Of a DNA stretch of 61,769 nt, positions 24,984-33,146 are shown piece by piece. Origin of the DNA: Trueperaceae bacterium (GTDB taxonomy: Bacteria > Deinococcota > Deinococci > Deinococcales > Trueperaceae); contig CP070651.1 of NCBI GenBank assembly GCA_020354625.1, positions 2,394,924 through 2,456,692 of the forward strand. Direction: 5' to 3'. The position numbers and the translations under genes were made by a program. Under the pieces are notes generated by a model. It saw only the letters and a program-made list of their open reading frames with translations. It searched no databases and was not told the DNA's origin. The stretch's first letter is position 1, and every line of letters starts with the position of its first letter.

Positions 24984-25511
24984 TCAGGCGGGTTCGATCA
25001 GACCGTAGTGACCGTCGTTTCGCAAGTAGATCACGTTGACCGCATCGGTCTCGGCGTTGCGGAACATGAAGAAGCTGTGCCCCAGCGCCTCCATTTGCAC
25101 GGCGGCATCTTCGGGATCCATCGGCCTGAGCACATGCCTTTTGGTGCGTACGATAGCCGGGTTGAACTCTTCGGATTCCTCAAGGGTCGGTTGCGGACGC
25201 TCTTCGAGCCTCCGGGCGATAAAACGCCCCTTGAAACGCTTGAGTTGCCTCTCTAGTTTGTCGACCACCTTATCGATGGCCGCATAGGTATCCTGACCGC
25301 TCTCCTCAGCTCGGACGATGCCGTTGGGGACGTTGAGTTGGACCTCGACTCTGGCAGCGTTCGAGCTGGCGTTGCCACCGTAGGACATCACTACCTTTGC
25401 GTCGACGATCTGATCGGAGAAGCGATCGAGCTTTTGTAGCTTTTCCTCGGCATAGTTGCGCATTGAATCTGTGATGTCGATATTGCGGCCGATGAGTTGA
25501 TAGATATTCAT
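24984..25511 (-). CDS. hpf: Ribosome hibernation promoting factor, long form
   Basis: 175-residue long HPF (RaiA/YvyD family). The N-terminal domain (MNIYQLIGRNIDITDSMRNY to about 110) binds the 30S decoding region; the C-terminal domain (IVRTKRHVLRPMDPEDAAVQ, then GHSFFMFRNAETDAVNVIYL) dimerises to form 100S ribosomes. Length and both domains match the long form found in Gram-positive and Deinococcus groups. ATG 25511 has GGAAGGGAG upstream. Confidence 0.95.
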   Translation of the reverse strand: MNIYQLIGRNIDITDSMRNYAEEKLQKLDRFSDQIVDAKVVMSYGGNASSNAARVEVQLNVPNGIVRAEESGQDTYAAIDKVVDKLERQLKRFKGRFIARRLEERPQPTLEESEEFNPAIVRTKRHVLRPMDPEDAAVQMEALGHSFFMFRNAETDAVNVIYLRNDGHYGLIEPA

Positions 25512-25669
25512 GCTGCTCCCTTCCGAAGGCGCTTCTCACCTTATCCGGTCGTTAGCGTCGTGCCGTACATTTGAAATGTAGTGTAGCACTTCGCGGTACG
25601 CTCGGGGAGAGAGTTTTGTCCCTTGAATTCCGGTTGGGATGGTGATTACGATCTCGCAAAATCTGGGGT

Positions 25670-25678
25670 CCCCCCCCC
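25670..25678 (+). other. Run of nine cytosines upstream of the HxlR gene
   Basis: A C9 tract lies in the 283-nt intergenic region between the divergent hpf and HxlR-family genes. GTTCAAGAAC at about 25696-25705 is a small palindrome that could be an operator. No gene is seen here. Confidence 0.4.
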
Positions 25679-25780
25679 GGATCTATTGTTCTAAGGAGCG
25701 TTCAAGAACAGTCCTTACGTTTCTAAGATGTTTTCAAGCGGAATGTTTCCGGGCAAAACGGCTGGACGGGTGGTGCGTGC

Positions 25781-25786
25781 TACACT
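25781..25786 (+). promoter_or_regulatory. Leaderless-type -10 box (TACACT) for the HxlR gene
   Basis: TACACT ends 8 nt before ATG 25795. No ribosome binding site is visible. Confidence 0.5.
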
Positions 25787-25794
25787 TCGTGGTA

Positions 25795-26121
25795 ATGAGG
25801 CAAGCTCAGCAAGGGTGTGTGGCCTATGATGCCATCCAGATTCTTCAAGAGAAGTGGGTGCTTCATATCATTCATACGCTCTTGGATGGCCCACGAGGCT
25901 TCAACGAACTCGGGCGCGAGGTTGGGGGTTGTAACCCGACCACGCTGAATCAGCGCCTGGCTCGCCTCGAATCGCTCGGCTTGATTCGCAAAACGGTGTA
26001 CTCCTCTGGGTTACTACGGAGCAGCTATGAGCTCACTGCTTCCGGTAGGGCATTGCAGTGTGTGATCGATGCCATCCAGACCTGGGCAACCAACCACCTG
26101 GCCAGAGAGACCGTCACGTAA
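25795..26121 (+). CDS. HxlR-family transcriptional regulator
   Basis: 108-residue MarR-like winged-helix regulator. Typical HxlR signatures: an early cysteine in GCVAYDAIQILQEKWVLHII, GPRGFNELGREVGGCNPTTL (recognition helix region) and LESLGLIRKTVY, then the wing YELTASGRAL. A cysteine near residue 8 and another in GGCN could sense redox or electrophiles, as in some family members. ATG 25795 gives the family length; the frame extends upstream to 25639 but lacks family similarity there. Confidence 0.9.
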   Translation: MRQAQQGCVAYDAIQILQEKWVLHIIHTLLDGPRGFNELGREVGGCNPTTLNQRLARLESLGLIRKTVYSSGLLRSSYELTASGRALQCVIDAIQTWATNHLARETVT

Positions 26122-26248
26122 ACCTTCAGTACAATAACGGATAGCGGGTGCCTGTGAGACGCAAGCTACGCGCTCCCGCGACCCAACCTCGTTCTGCTTT
26201 TGAGTTGTGCCGTCGTTACAAACTCAAGGTGGGGGTGCTGAGACGGAG

Positions 26249-27361
26249 TCAAGCGTGGTGCCGGCTGGGGCTCTCGAGTTTTTCTCGCTCTAAGGCCTGT
26301 AATAGGAGCTGGTTGCGCTTGCGCAAGTTCCCGAGCTCTTTCCCTTGACGTGCCACGCGTTCTACCAGCGATGGAGGGGGCTCGGAAACCTCTTCCGGAC
26401 TCGGGTTTTCCAGCAGCGACTGAATCTCGTTCAGGGTATACCGAAGCGTTTCGTTTTCCTGTCTTAGTTGCCGGTTCTCCTGATCGAGCAGATGGCCTTT
26501 TTCCATAACCTGTTCTGAGTTCGTTCCGGTTTCGTCCGTTCCGATGTCCCCTTGCTCGCTTTTCGTAGGGCGAGCTGGCGCTACGAACTGCCGATTACTC
26601 TCGCGTAACATCTCCACCTCTTGCCGCCACCGCTCCACTTCACGACCGAGCTCTACGTTGGTGTGAATCAGGAGCTCCGTCTTCTCTTTGGAACGGTTCA
26701 TCGCTTCTCTGAGACGCCGATGCCGTTCTAGGAGTTTCCGATGCTCGTCGGTTTGTTGGTCGAGCCGCTCTTGCAGTTTCTTGAGCGTTTGGAGTGGTTC
26801 GAGCACCTCTGTTGCATCGTAGGGCTCGCCGGTTTCGGTCGCTACCGAGTAAGGTTTGTGAGGGGTCGTTTCGCGATCTTCGCTGCTCGAGGAGGTGCTT
26901 TCGAGGTTTTCGAGAGTGTCGTCGATTACCTGGGTAGTTTTGAGTTCTTCTGAGGGAGATGTGAGGGTTTCGGCCCGGGTCTGTATCAATTGAAGCACAC
27001 GCTCTCTGAGGTTCTTGTCTCCCAGAGGTTTTTGCAGCAGCAAATCGGCTTTGACGATCCGAGCCAGTTCTTTTGTTTTGTCGTCTAGACCGAGTTCTTT
27101 CGAAGGGGGTGCGGTCAGCACCACGGGGACGCGGTTCAGACGGGCGATTTTCCTCATCTTCTCGCAGATCGAGCCACCACTGATATCGGGCAGTTCGAGG
27201 GCCAAGATGGCTAGGTCAGGGGTCTTGGTACGCAAAAACTGCAACGTCTCGCGACCATTTTCCACGCCGATGATGTGAAACTCATCTTCAGCCAGCAACA
27301 TTTCGATGAGCTGCCGTTGCGTTTGTTGAATATCGGCGACAAGTATGGTGTAGAGAGACAT
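26249..27361 (-). CDS. Pseudo-receiver protein with long coiled coil
   Basis: 370 residues. The N-terminal 125 follow the response-regulator receiver fold (ILVADIQQTQRQLIEMLLAE, VPVVLTAPPS, LLLQKPLG with the conserved Lys), but the phospho-acceptor position reads PDLAILALELPD: Ala stands where Asp is expected. An acidic linker (about 130-185) is followed by heptad-rich coiled coil (about 185-360; KLQERLDQQTDEHRKLLERH, QENRQLRQENETLRYTLNEI). No output domain. It lies 139 nt downstream of minE on the same strand, so a link to division-site placement or polarity is possible. A TATCCT box is 10 nt before ATG 27361. Confidence 0.75.
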   Translation of the reverse strand: MSLYTILVADIQQTQRQLIEMLLAEDEFHIIGVENGRETLQFLRTKTPDLAILALELPDISGGSICEKMRKIARLNRVPVVLTAPPSKELGLDDKTKELARIVKADLLLQKPLGDKNLRERVLQLIQTRAETLTSPSEELKTTQVIDDTLENLESTSSSSEDRETTPHKPYSVATETGEPYDATEVLEPLQTLKKLQERLDQQTDEHRKLLERHRRLREAMNRSKEKTELLIHTNVELGREVERWRQEVEMLRESNRQFVAPARPTKSEQGDIGTDETGTNSEQVMEKGHLLDQENRQLRQENETLRYTLNEIQSLLENPSPEEVSEPPPSLVERVARQGKELGNLRKRNQLLLQALEREKLESPSRHHA

Positions 27362-27477
27362 CGCTCACGAGAGGATAGCACACCTCATGATGCGATTAAG
27401 CTCAAGATTTTCACACCGAGATTGTACCTGGATTGGATGGGTCGGCGGGCGCGTTCGAGTCGCGGCTTCCGTACCGA

Positions 27478-27515
27478 TTCTCAGTGTGCTTCCACTTTCT
27501 CAGTGTGCTTCCACT
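27478..27515. repeat. 19-bp tandem duplication at the 3' end of minE
   Basis: TTCTCAGTGTGCTTCCACT occurs twice in direct tandem (27478-27496 and 27497-27515). The second copy contains the minE stop codon and last codons; the first lies just past it on the minus strand. Confidence 0.8.
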
Positions 27516-27745
27516 CGGCTGACCGGTAAATTGGCGACGAAGACCATGCGGTCGCCGTGCCGCTCGAGCTTCACATCATAGTCGTTCTCTTCAGCGGGAA
27601 AGTACTTGCCGATCACTTGCAAAAGCTCGTCTTTTAGTTCGTCCATCTTGGCTGGAGTAAGTTTGGCACGGTCGTAAGAGAGCACGAGCTTGAGGCGCTC
27701 TTTAAGATGGTCTTTGCTCTTTTTTCGTCCGAACAGTCCAAACAT
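27500..27745 (-). CDS. minE: Cell division topological specificity factor MinE
   Basis: 81 residues. The N-terminal MinD-interacting part (FGLFGRKKSKDHLKERLKLV) and the topological domain (KLTPAKMDELKDELLQVIGK) match MinE, which releases MinCD from the membrane and drives pole-to-pole oscillation. ATG 27745 overlaps the minD stop (TGATG) and GGAGGT lies upstream within minD, so the two are translationally coupled. Confidence 0.95.
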   Translation of the reverse strand: MFGLFGRKKSKDHLKERLKLVLSYDRAKLTPAKMDELKDELLQVIGKYFPAEENDYDVKLERHGDRMVFVANLPVSRVEAH

Positions 27746-28554
27746 CAACTACCTCCAAAGAGGCGCCGCAGACTCGCCAGGAAACCGCCTCCGCTGTCCA
27801 GAGAAAGGTAGGGGACCTCGTCACCGCGGAGGCGCCTGGCGATGTTGCGAAAAGCTGAGCCTGCCCCTGCCTTGACGCCGTTGTCGAGGCTGGCCGGGTT
27901 GCCGATATTGGTAGAAACCAAGATTTTTTCGTCTTCGGGTACGATCCCGATAAGCTTCACGCCCAAGATTTCGAGAACGTCTTCAACTTCGAGCATATCT
28001 CCCCGCTTGACCATTTCCGGCCTGATGCGGTTGATGACCAGCTTGACCTCGTCGATCTCTCGCGCTTCGAGTAGCCCGATAATGCGATCTGCGTCTCTAA
28101 CACTCGATACCTCGGGGTTGACGACCACGAGGGCGCCTTGAGCAGCGCTGGCGGCCGTCTGGAAGCCGGACTCGATCCCAGCCGGGCTATCGATGAGCAC
28201 CCGGTCGAAACCTTCTCGCTCGATGAGGGCTTTGACAACTGCTTTCATCTGCCCTTCGGAAAGGGAACTCTTGTCCTTGGTCTGCGAGGCTGCGAGCAGG
28301 TACAGGCTATCCACACGCTTATCTCGGATCAGTGCTTGCTTGAGCTTACAACGCCGTTCGAAAACGTCGATGATATCGAAAACCACGCGCCCCTCGAGCC
28401 CCATGACGACATCGAGATTGCGAAGCCCCACGTCCGTGTCGATCACCGCGACCTTTTCCCCGAGCTGTGCGAGGGCCGCGCCGACATTAGCGGTTGTAGT
28501 AGTCTTGCCCACACCCCCTTTGCCGGACGTAACAACGATGGCTTTTGCATTCAC
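27745..28554 (-). CDS. minD: Septum site-determining ATPase MinD
   Basis: 269-residue ParA-type ATPase. Deviant Walker A SGKGGVGKTTTTANV, switch regions DTDVGLRNLDVVMG and IDSPAGIESGFQTA, and a C-terminal amphipathic helix (FLASLRRLFGG) for membrane binding. GTG 28554 follows GGAGGAGG at good spacing; a longer frame from TTG 28572 would start inside this site. minC is not next to it, unlike many genomes. Confidence 0.96.
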   Translation of the reverse strand: MNAKAIVVTSGKGGVGKTTTTANVGAALAQLGEKVAVIDTDVGLRNLDVVMGLEGRVVFDIIDVFERRCKLKQALIRDKRVDSLYLLAASQTKDKSSLSEGQMKAVVKALIEREGFDRVLIDSPAGIESGFQTAASAAQGALVVVNPEVSSVRDADRIIGLLEAREIDEVKLVINRIRPEMVKRGDMLEVEDVLEILGVKLIGIVPEDEKILVSTNIGNPASLDNGVKAGAGSAFRNIARRLRGDEVPYLSLDSGGGFLASLRRLFGGS

Positions 28555-28700
28555 GATCTGGGCCTCCTCCAATAAGGTGCTACATCGGTCTTTGTTGCGG
28601 GTGATGATGTCGTTTTCAGGCTGAAGCTGACGCGATGAGGCACGTTCGCTACCTACGCACTATAACAGAAATACGTTGCTGTCCATACCGAGCGAACGGG

Positions 28701-30932
28701 CTACGGCAGAGTGGTCAGGTTGGAGTACTTGACCATCAGCCGTTTGGCCCCGCCCTGATCGAAAACCACCGTGATCTCTGCCCGCATCCCCTCACCGCTG
28801 ACCCCTACGACCGTTCCCGCTCCGTACCGCGGGTGCTCGACTTTCTCTCCCCCTCGAAAGCTTGTGATCTGGGTGCTCCCCGTGGCGACTTCGATGCTCG
28901 GTGGGCGCCACGTGCGGCGGGGAAACTTGTTTAGGCCGCTATCGCTGAGGTCTCGACCGAACACGTCGATGTCGACGAGGGTCCCTTCTGGGATATCCTC
29001 TAAAAACCGGCTCGGCCGAGTGTATTCGGTTCGCCCGAAGCGCATACGCGATTCACAGTGAACAAAAAATAGCTCCTCCTGGGCACGTGTAATCCCAACG
29101 TAGAGGAGGCGCCTCTCTTCTTCGACCTCTTGCAGGCTCCCGGTCGAACTGCGGTGGGGCATCAGCTCTTCTTCTAAGCCGACGAGAAAGACGATAGGGA
29201 ACTCGAGCCCCTTGGCATTGTGGAGCGTCATCAAGGTCACCGCTTGTTCGGGTGCATCGGGGTTGACTGCCTTGACGGCACGATCGTCCACACTGGCTAG
29301 CAGCGCTGCTTCGTCGAGGAACTCTCCGATCGATCCCCCGCCATCCTCTTCCCACTCTGAGAGGGCGTTTAGCAGTTCGTCCAAGTTTTCCAGCCGCGCC
29401 TGCGCTTCGAAAGAGCCCTCGTCTTCGAGGGCCTTCCGGTATCCTGATTCCTCCAATACCGTTCTCAGGAACTCCGCGGCCGGGAGCAGATCGACAGACT
29501 CGATCAACTCCTCCATCAACGCCAGGAAATTGGCGATGCGCGCTACCGCCGGGGTCCCTTTGAGAATTTCATCGGCAGCCCTCAAGGCATCGACGAAGCG
29601 CACACCCCGCTTGGCGGCGGCACCTGCGAGTCGCTCGAGACTCGTCTTCCCGATCCCTCGTTTGGGTCGGTTTAGGATTCTTTGCCAGGCTACATCGTCG
29701 GCGGGATTGAGTGCTGCCCGTGCGTAGCTAAGCGCATCTTTTACCTCGCGCCGCTCGTAAAAACCGACCCCTCCCACGATTCTGGCTGGGATGCTTGCGC
29801 GCCGCATGGCCTCTTCTAGTACCCGCGATTGCACGTTGGTACGGTAGAGGACCACGAAGTCGTCGAAGCCGTACGCTCGCTCGGCCATGAGCCGTTCTAC
29901 CTGTCTCGCAACGAAGTCTGCCTCGGCACGGTGATCGACGGCCCTATAGACCTTGGCCCGCTCGCCGGTATCTTTGACCGGTTTCAGCTCTTTCTCCAAG
30001 CGGTTTTCGTTGTGGAGAATGACGGCGTTGGCGACCTCGAGCACGCGGCCGGTACTGCGGTAGTTGAGCTCGAGCCGGTAGACGTTGGCATCTTCGTAGT
30101 CCTGTTGGAAGTCGAGGATGTTGCGTACGTCCGCTCCTCTAAACGAGTAGATGCCTTGATCCGGGTCTCCCACCACCATCAAGTTGCCGTACTTCTCCGC
30201 TAGGAGCCGAGTGAGTTGGTACTGAACTTTGTTGGTGTCTTGGTACTCATCTACGTGGATGAAAACAGCTCGCTGTTGGACGTTATCGAGCGTATTCGGG
30301 TGTGCTTCGAAGAGCTCGACCGTACGCGACAAGATGTCGCTGAAGTCCACCGCATTGGCACGGTGCAACCTCGCTTGGTAGCGCCGGTACACTTCGATCA
30401 AGAGTTCGAGGGGGATTCCGGCGATGGTGCCACCGAGTTTCTGCTCCCCGCTCGAGGCCAACATCTGAGGTGACCAGAGTTGCGACTTGGCGCGTTCGAT
30501 CAGCGCCCTGAGAACGCGTGGGTTGGCGTCGCCGAGCCCAGGCACGCTCTCCAGTACGTTCTTGATGAGATCGAGCTGGTCGCTCTCATCGTAGATCGCG
30601 AAGCCCGGTCGGAGATCGATGAGTTCACCATAGGTGCGCAGCACTCTGAGGCAGGCTGCATGAAAGGTGCTGACCCAAAGATCTTTGGCAGCGTTGCCGA
30701 TCAGTCCTTCGACACGCTCTTTGAGTTCACCGGCCGCCTTGTTGGTAAAGGTCACCGCCAGAATTTGCTGTGGGTAGACTTTGTGCTCTGCCATGAGATA
30801 GGCGATGCGCTGCACGATGGTTCGAGTCTTGCCCGAACCTGCCCCTGCGATGACCAGGGCCGGCCCGCCGTAGTGCGTGACGGCTGCGCGCTGCTGTTCG
30901 TTGAGGGAATCGAGTAGGGGGTGATCGGACAC
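28701..30932 (-). CDS. pcrA: UvrD/PcrA-type DNA helicase
   Basis: 743-residue superfamily 1A 3'-5' helicase, the usual PcrA/UvrD length. It starts LLDSLNEQQRAAVTHYGGPA (Q motif), then GAGSGKTRTIVQRIAYLM (Walker A), AVTFTNKAAGELKERV, VDEYQDTNKVQYQL (Walker B), GDPDQGIYSFRGAD, LNYRST, VTLMTLHNAKGLEFPIVFLV and LLYVGITRAQEEL. The C-terminus has the basic PcrA-like tail with HPRYGAGTVVGVSGEG. Start is GTG 30932: the open frame continues upstream to 31364 but overlaps the P450 gene and has no helicase similarity. Roles include nucleotide excision repair and dismantling of RecA filaments. Confidence 0.95.
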   Translation of the reverse strand: MSDHPLLDSLNEQQRAAVTHYGGPALVIAGAGSGKTRTIVQRIAYLMAEHKVYPQQILAVTFTNKAAGELKERVEGLIGNAAKDLWVSTFHAACLRVLRTYGELIDLRPGFAIYDESDQLDLIKNVLESVPGLGDANPRVLRALIERAKSQLWSPQMLASSGEQKLGGTIAGIPLELLIEVYRRYQARLHRANAVDFSDILSRTVELFEAHPNTLDNVQQRAVFIHVDEYQDTNKVQYQLTRLLAEKYGNLMVVGDPDQGIYSFRGADVRNILDFQQDYEDANVYRLELNYRSTGRVLEVANAVILHNENRLEKELKPVKDTGERAKVYRAVDHRAEADFVARQVERLMAERAYGFDDFVVLYRTNVQSRVLEEAMRRASIPARIVGGVGFYERREVKDALSYARAALNPADDVAWQRILNRPKRGIGKTSLERLAGAAAKRGVRFVDALRAADEILKGTPAVARIANFLALMEELIESVDLLPAAEFLRTVLEESGYRKALEDEGSFEAQARLENLDELLNALSEWEEDGGGSIGEFLDEAALLASVDDRAVKAVNPDAPEQAVTLMTLHNAKGLEFPIVFLVGLEEELMPHRSSTGSLQEVEEERRLLYVGITRAQEELFFVHCESRMRFGRTEYTRPSRFLEDIPEGTLVDIDVFGRDLSDSGLNKFPRRTWRPPSIEVATGSTQITSFRGGEKVEHPRYGAGTVVGVSGEGMRAEITVVFDQGGAKRLMVKYSNLTTLP

Positions 30933-31022
30933 AACCCTCGTATCATAATACGTCTGGTCCAAAGGGACGGTCGGTGGAGCTTGCTCCGTTTTAGATTCGT
31001 CATGTGACTGCGAGCGGTGCGC

Positions 31023-31028
31023 TAGAGT
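31023..31028 (+). promoter_or_regulatory. Leaderless-type -10 box (TAGAGT) for the P450 gene
   Basis: TAGAGT ends 6 nt before ATG 31035, with no room for a ribosome binding site. The helicase start lies 103 nt away on the other strand. Confidence 0.6.
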
Positions 31029-31034
31029 ACCACT

Positions 31035-32249
31035 ATGGACGAGGTCGTCTTCGATCCGAGCAGTGCCGTATTTCTCGCCAATCCCTACCCTACCTACGCT
31101 CGTTTGCGGCGACAGGCCCCCATCTTCTACTACCCGGGTTGGGACAAGTGGATCGTCACACGCTATCACGATGTCGATGCCTTGCTGCGTGACAGGCGTC
31201 TCGGTCGAGTGATCCACCACCGGCTCCGTCCTGAGGATCGGCCACCCACCGATCCGGCCCACGCCGCTTTCGAAGCCATTCAGAAGGGCTCGCTGCTCGA
31301 GATCGAGCCCCCCGACCACACCCGTGTCCGTGCGGTGGTTCACCAGGCCTTTACGCCGCGACACGTTCGCATGCTTGCGGTCCGTATAGAGGAGCTCTGC
31401 ACGCGTTTAGCGACGCGGCTCGAGCAGATTGCGGGGCGAGAGGTCGATCTCATCAAGGCGTTTGCCGAGCCGCTGCCGGTCACGGTCATCGCCGATCTCC
31501 TGGGTGTGCCTGAGGACGATCGTTCCAACCTATTGCCGTGGTCCAAAGGGATTATCGGCATGTTCGAGCCTGAACGGACCCTCGAGATGGAGCGGCGCGC
31601 CGAGTCGGCCGCAGCAGAGTTTGCAGCGTATATACGGCAGCTCATGTGCGAAAAACGCAGTCGCCCTCAGGACGACTTGATCACGAGGATGGTCAGGGTG
31701 CACGATGCCGATCCGGAGCGTCTGAGCGAGGGGGAGGTGGTGGCCAACTGCATCCTGTTCCTCAATGCAGGACACGAGGCTGTTGTGAACGTAATCGGTA
31801 ACGGCATGTTGGCCCTGTTGCAACATCCGCAAGAGATGTTGCGCCTTCGCAAAGACCCTTCACTCTGCTCGAGTGCCGTCGAGGAGATGATGCGGTTCGA
31901 CACCCCCTTGCAGTTCTTCGAACGCTACGTGCTCGAAGAGATGGAATATGCCGGTATAAAGTTCGAAAAAGGCGCTGTGATGTGCCTCTTTTACGCATCG
32001 GCCAATCGCGATCCTGACGTATTCACGGAACCCGACCGCTTCGATATCACGCGCGATCCGAACCCACACATCGCCTTCGGCTTGGGTCTTCACTACTGCA
32101 TCGGCGCACCGCTGGCCAGGCTCGAACTCACCACGGCCGTGTCGACGTTGCTGAGCCGTTTCCCGGAGCTGCGTCTGGTCACGACGCGGCCCGAGTATCA
32201 TCCGAAGAACGTGTTTCGGTACCTAAAAGAGCTGAGGGTCGCTTTTTGA
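31035..32249 (+). CDS. Cytochrome P450
   Basis: 404-residue soluble bacterial P450. The haem loop FGLGLHYCIGAPLARLE carries the cysteine ligand; the ExxR pair falls in VEEMMRFDTPLQFFERY; the I-helix reads LFLNAGHEAVVN, where the usual oxygen-activating Thr after Glu is Ala. Expected substrate is a small hydrophobic molecule, perhaps a carotenoid or terpene as in other Deinococcus-group P450s, but nothing nearby confirms it. No ferredoxin or reductase gene is adjacent. Confidence 0.93.
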   Translation: MDEVVFDPSSAVFLANPYPTYARLRRQAPIFYYPGWDKWIVTRYHDVDALLRDRRLGRVIHHRLRPEDRPPTDPAHAAFEAIQKGSLLEIEPPDHTRVRAVVHQAFTPRHVRMLAVRIEELCTRLATRLEQIAGREVDLIKAFAEPLPVTVIADLLGVPEDDRSNLLPWSKGIIGMFEPERTLEMERRAESAAAEFAAYIRQLMCEKRSRPQDDLITRMVRVHDADPERLSEGEVVANCILFLNAGHEAVVNVIGNGMLALLQHPQEMLRLRKDPSLCSSAVEEMMRFDTPLQFFERYVLEEMEYAGIKFEKGAVMCLFYASANRDPDVFTEPDRFDITRDPNPHIAFGLGLHYCIGAPLARLELTTAVSTLLSRFPELRLVTTRPEYHPKNVFRYLKELRVAF

Positions 32250-32293
32250 TCCCTTTATGCGAGAGTTATGTGACGAGAACGGAAGGGTGTCAA

Positions 32294-32393
32294 GGTGATG
32301 AGTGATGGGTAATGGGTGCTTCGAAGGGTACGGGTTCAGCCAAAGCGTTTGCGGATCGACCACGCATTACTCATAACGCATTACCCATTACCC
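32294..32393. repeat. Heptad-repeat element
   Basis: GATGAGTGATGGGTAATGGG and GTGCTTCGAAGG, a short centre including GGGTTCAGCC, then the complementary ACGCATTACTCATAACGCAT and TACCCATTACCC. Located between the P450 gene and the next promoter; a T-run follows at 32395-32401. Confidence 0.75.
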
Positions 32394-32439
32394 TCTTTTT
32401 TTCATTGTCCCATACCGAAAACACCAACAATCGTAATGG

Positions 32440-32445
32440 TAGACT
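32440..32445 (+). promoter_or_regulatory. Leaderless-type -10 box (TAGACT)
   Basis: TAGACT ends 7 nt before ATG 32453; no ribosome binding site between. Confidence 0.6.
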
Positions 32446-32452
32446 GAACGCT

Positions 32453-32839
32453 ATGACTGAGCAAGATATGGCGTTTTATCAGGCCTGGAAAGAGCTTCTC
32501 GATTGGATGCGTGGGTATGCTGAAGACCGTGAAGGGGTGATCTTTGAAAAGGAGGCGGACTTCCCCGACTACGTCTACCGTATGGAGCGCCCCTTCGATC
32601 TCCCGACCATCATCATGAGTGCCAGCCTATCTGACCGCCGGGGTCAGCCGGTGCTGATGGTGAACGCCAGTCCACGCCACGCGGTTTTCAAGGAAGTGAT
32701 TCTCCATCCTTTTGAATCGCACACCTATCGCAAACTCACGCTCGGTGGGGATGGACACGGGTTGGTCGAAGGCAAAAGAGAGTTCACCGAAGACCGGTTC
32801 GTCGCTCTGGCAGATAGTCTTTTCAAGGTCCACGCCTGA
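32453..32839 (+). CDS. Hypothetical protein, possibly coupled to a small Cys protein
   Basis: 128 residues, no signal peptide or membrane helix. The start MTEQDMAFYQAWKELLDWMR is helical; later come beta-like stretches (TIIMSASLSDRRGQPVLMV) and a conserved-looking HPFESHTYRKLTLGGDGHG. I recognise no family. Upstream in-frame codons to 32312 lie in a repeat element, so ATG 32453 with its leaderless promoter is the start. Its stop TGA overlaps the CTG start proposed for the next gene. Confidence 0.72.
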   Translation: MTEQDMAFYQAWKELLDWMRGYAEDREGVIFEKEADFPDYVYRMERPFDLPTIIMSASLSDRRGQPVLMVNASPRHAVFKEVILHPFESHTYRKLTLGGDGHGLVEGKREFTEDRFVALADSLFKVHA

Positions 32840-33030
32840 GCGAGTACGACAGGTACGAACGCATCGGCGCCGCTCGCGGTGGTCTTTGCGGTTTGTGCGC
32901 CCACGCGATTATGGTGCGCAGTAGCCGGGATAGCGCTTTTATACGCTGTAGCGATCCGGTCCTGCCCAAGTACCCGTATCAACCGGTATCCGATTGTGTG
33001 CGGTTCGTCCGCGAAGATGGGAAGACCTGA
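32836..33030 (+). CDS. Small Cys-containing (putative zinc-binding) protein
   Basis: A 64-residue frame with GGLCGLCAHAIMV, AFIRCSD and SDCVRF: a CxxC plus two later cysteines in the order seen in small bacterial proteins with 'C..C' and 'YPxxPV..C'. Codon usage and the motif KYPYQPVSDC support it being real. No ATG, GTG or TTG occurs in frame after the preceding stop; CTG 32836 overlaps the upstream TGA (CTGA) and is the likely start, with translational coupling. It could instead be a decayed gene lacking a start. Confidence 0.5.
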   Translation: MSEYDRYERIGAARGGLCGLCAHAIMVRSSRDSAFIRCSDPVLPKYPYQPVSDCVRFVREDGKT

Positions 33031-33041
33031 GGCGCGTGCTC

Positions 33042-33146
33042 TAAAGCGGTTGCCATAATTATGTAAGCAGGTATCATCCAAGAAACAGGTTACAGGATAG
33101 GTTTTTACCCACGGACTTTGTCTATGACCAGATGATGCCTGCTTTA
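33042..33146. repeat. 105-bp palindromic MITE-like element, copy A
   Basis: Contains GCAGGTATCATC at 33067-33078 and the near-complement GATGATGCCTGC at 33131-33142. Inverted relative to copy B at 39027-39131, which it matches over its whole length with about 85-90 percent identity by eye. It ends at the stop codon of the FAD oxidoreductase and separates two convergent genes. Confidence 0.85.

Noticed and set aside
26148-26348. Small basic frame after the HxlR gene, preceded by TACAAT
   Set aside because: It overlaps the 3' end of the coiled-coil gene on the other strand, and its Arg-rich composition looks like a shadow frame.
30933-31364. N-terminal extension of the PcrA frame
   Set aside because: It is antisense to the first part of the P450 gene; GTG 30932 gives the normal helicase length and N-terminus.
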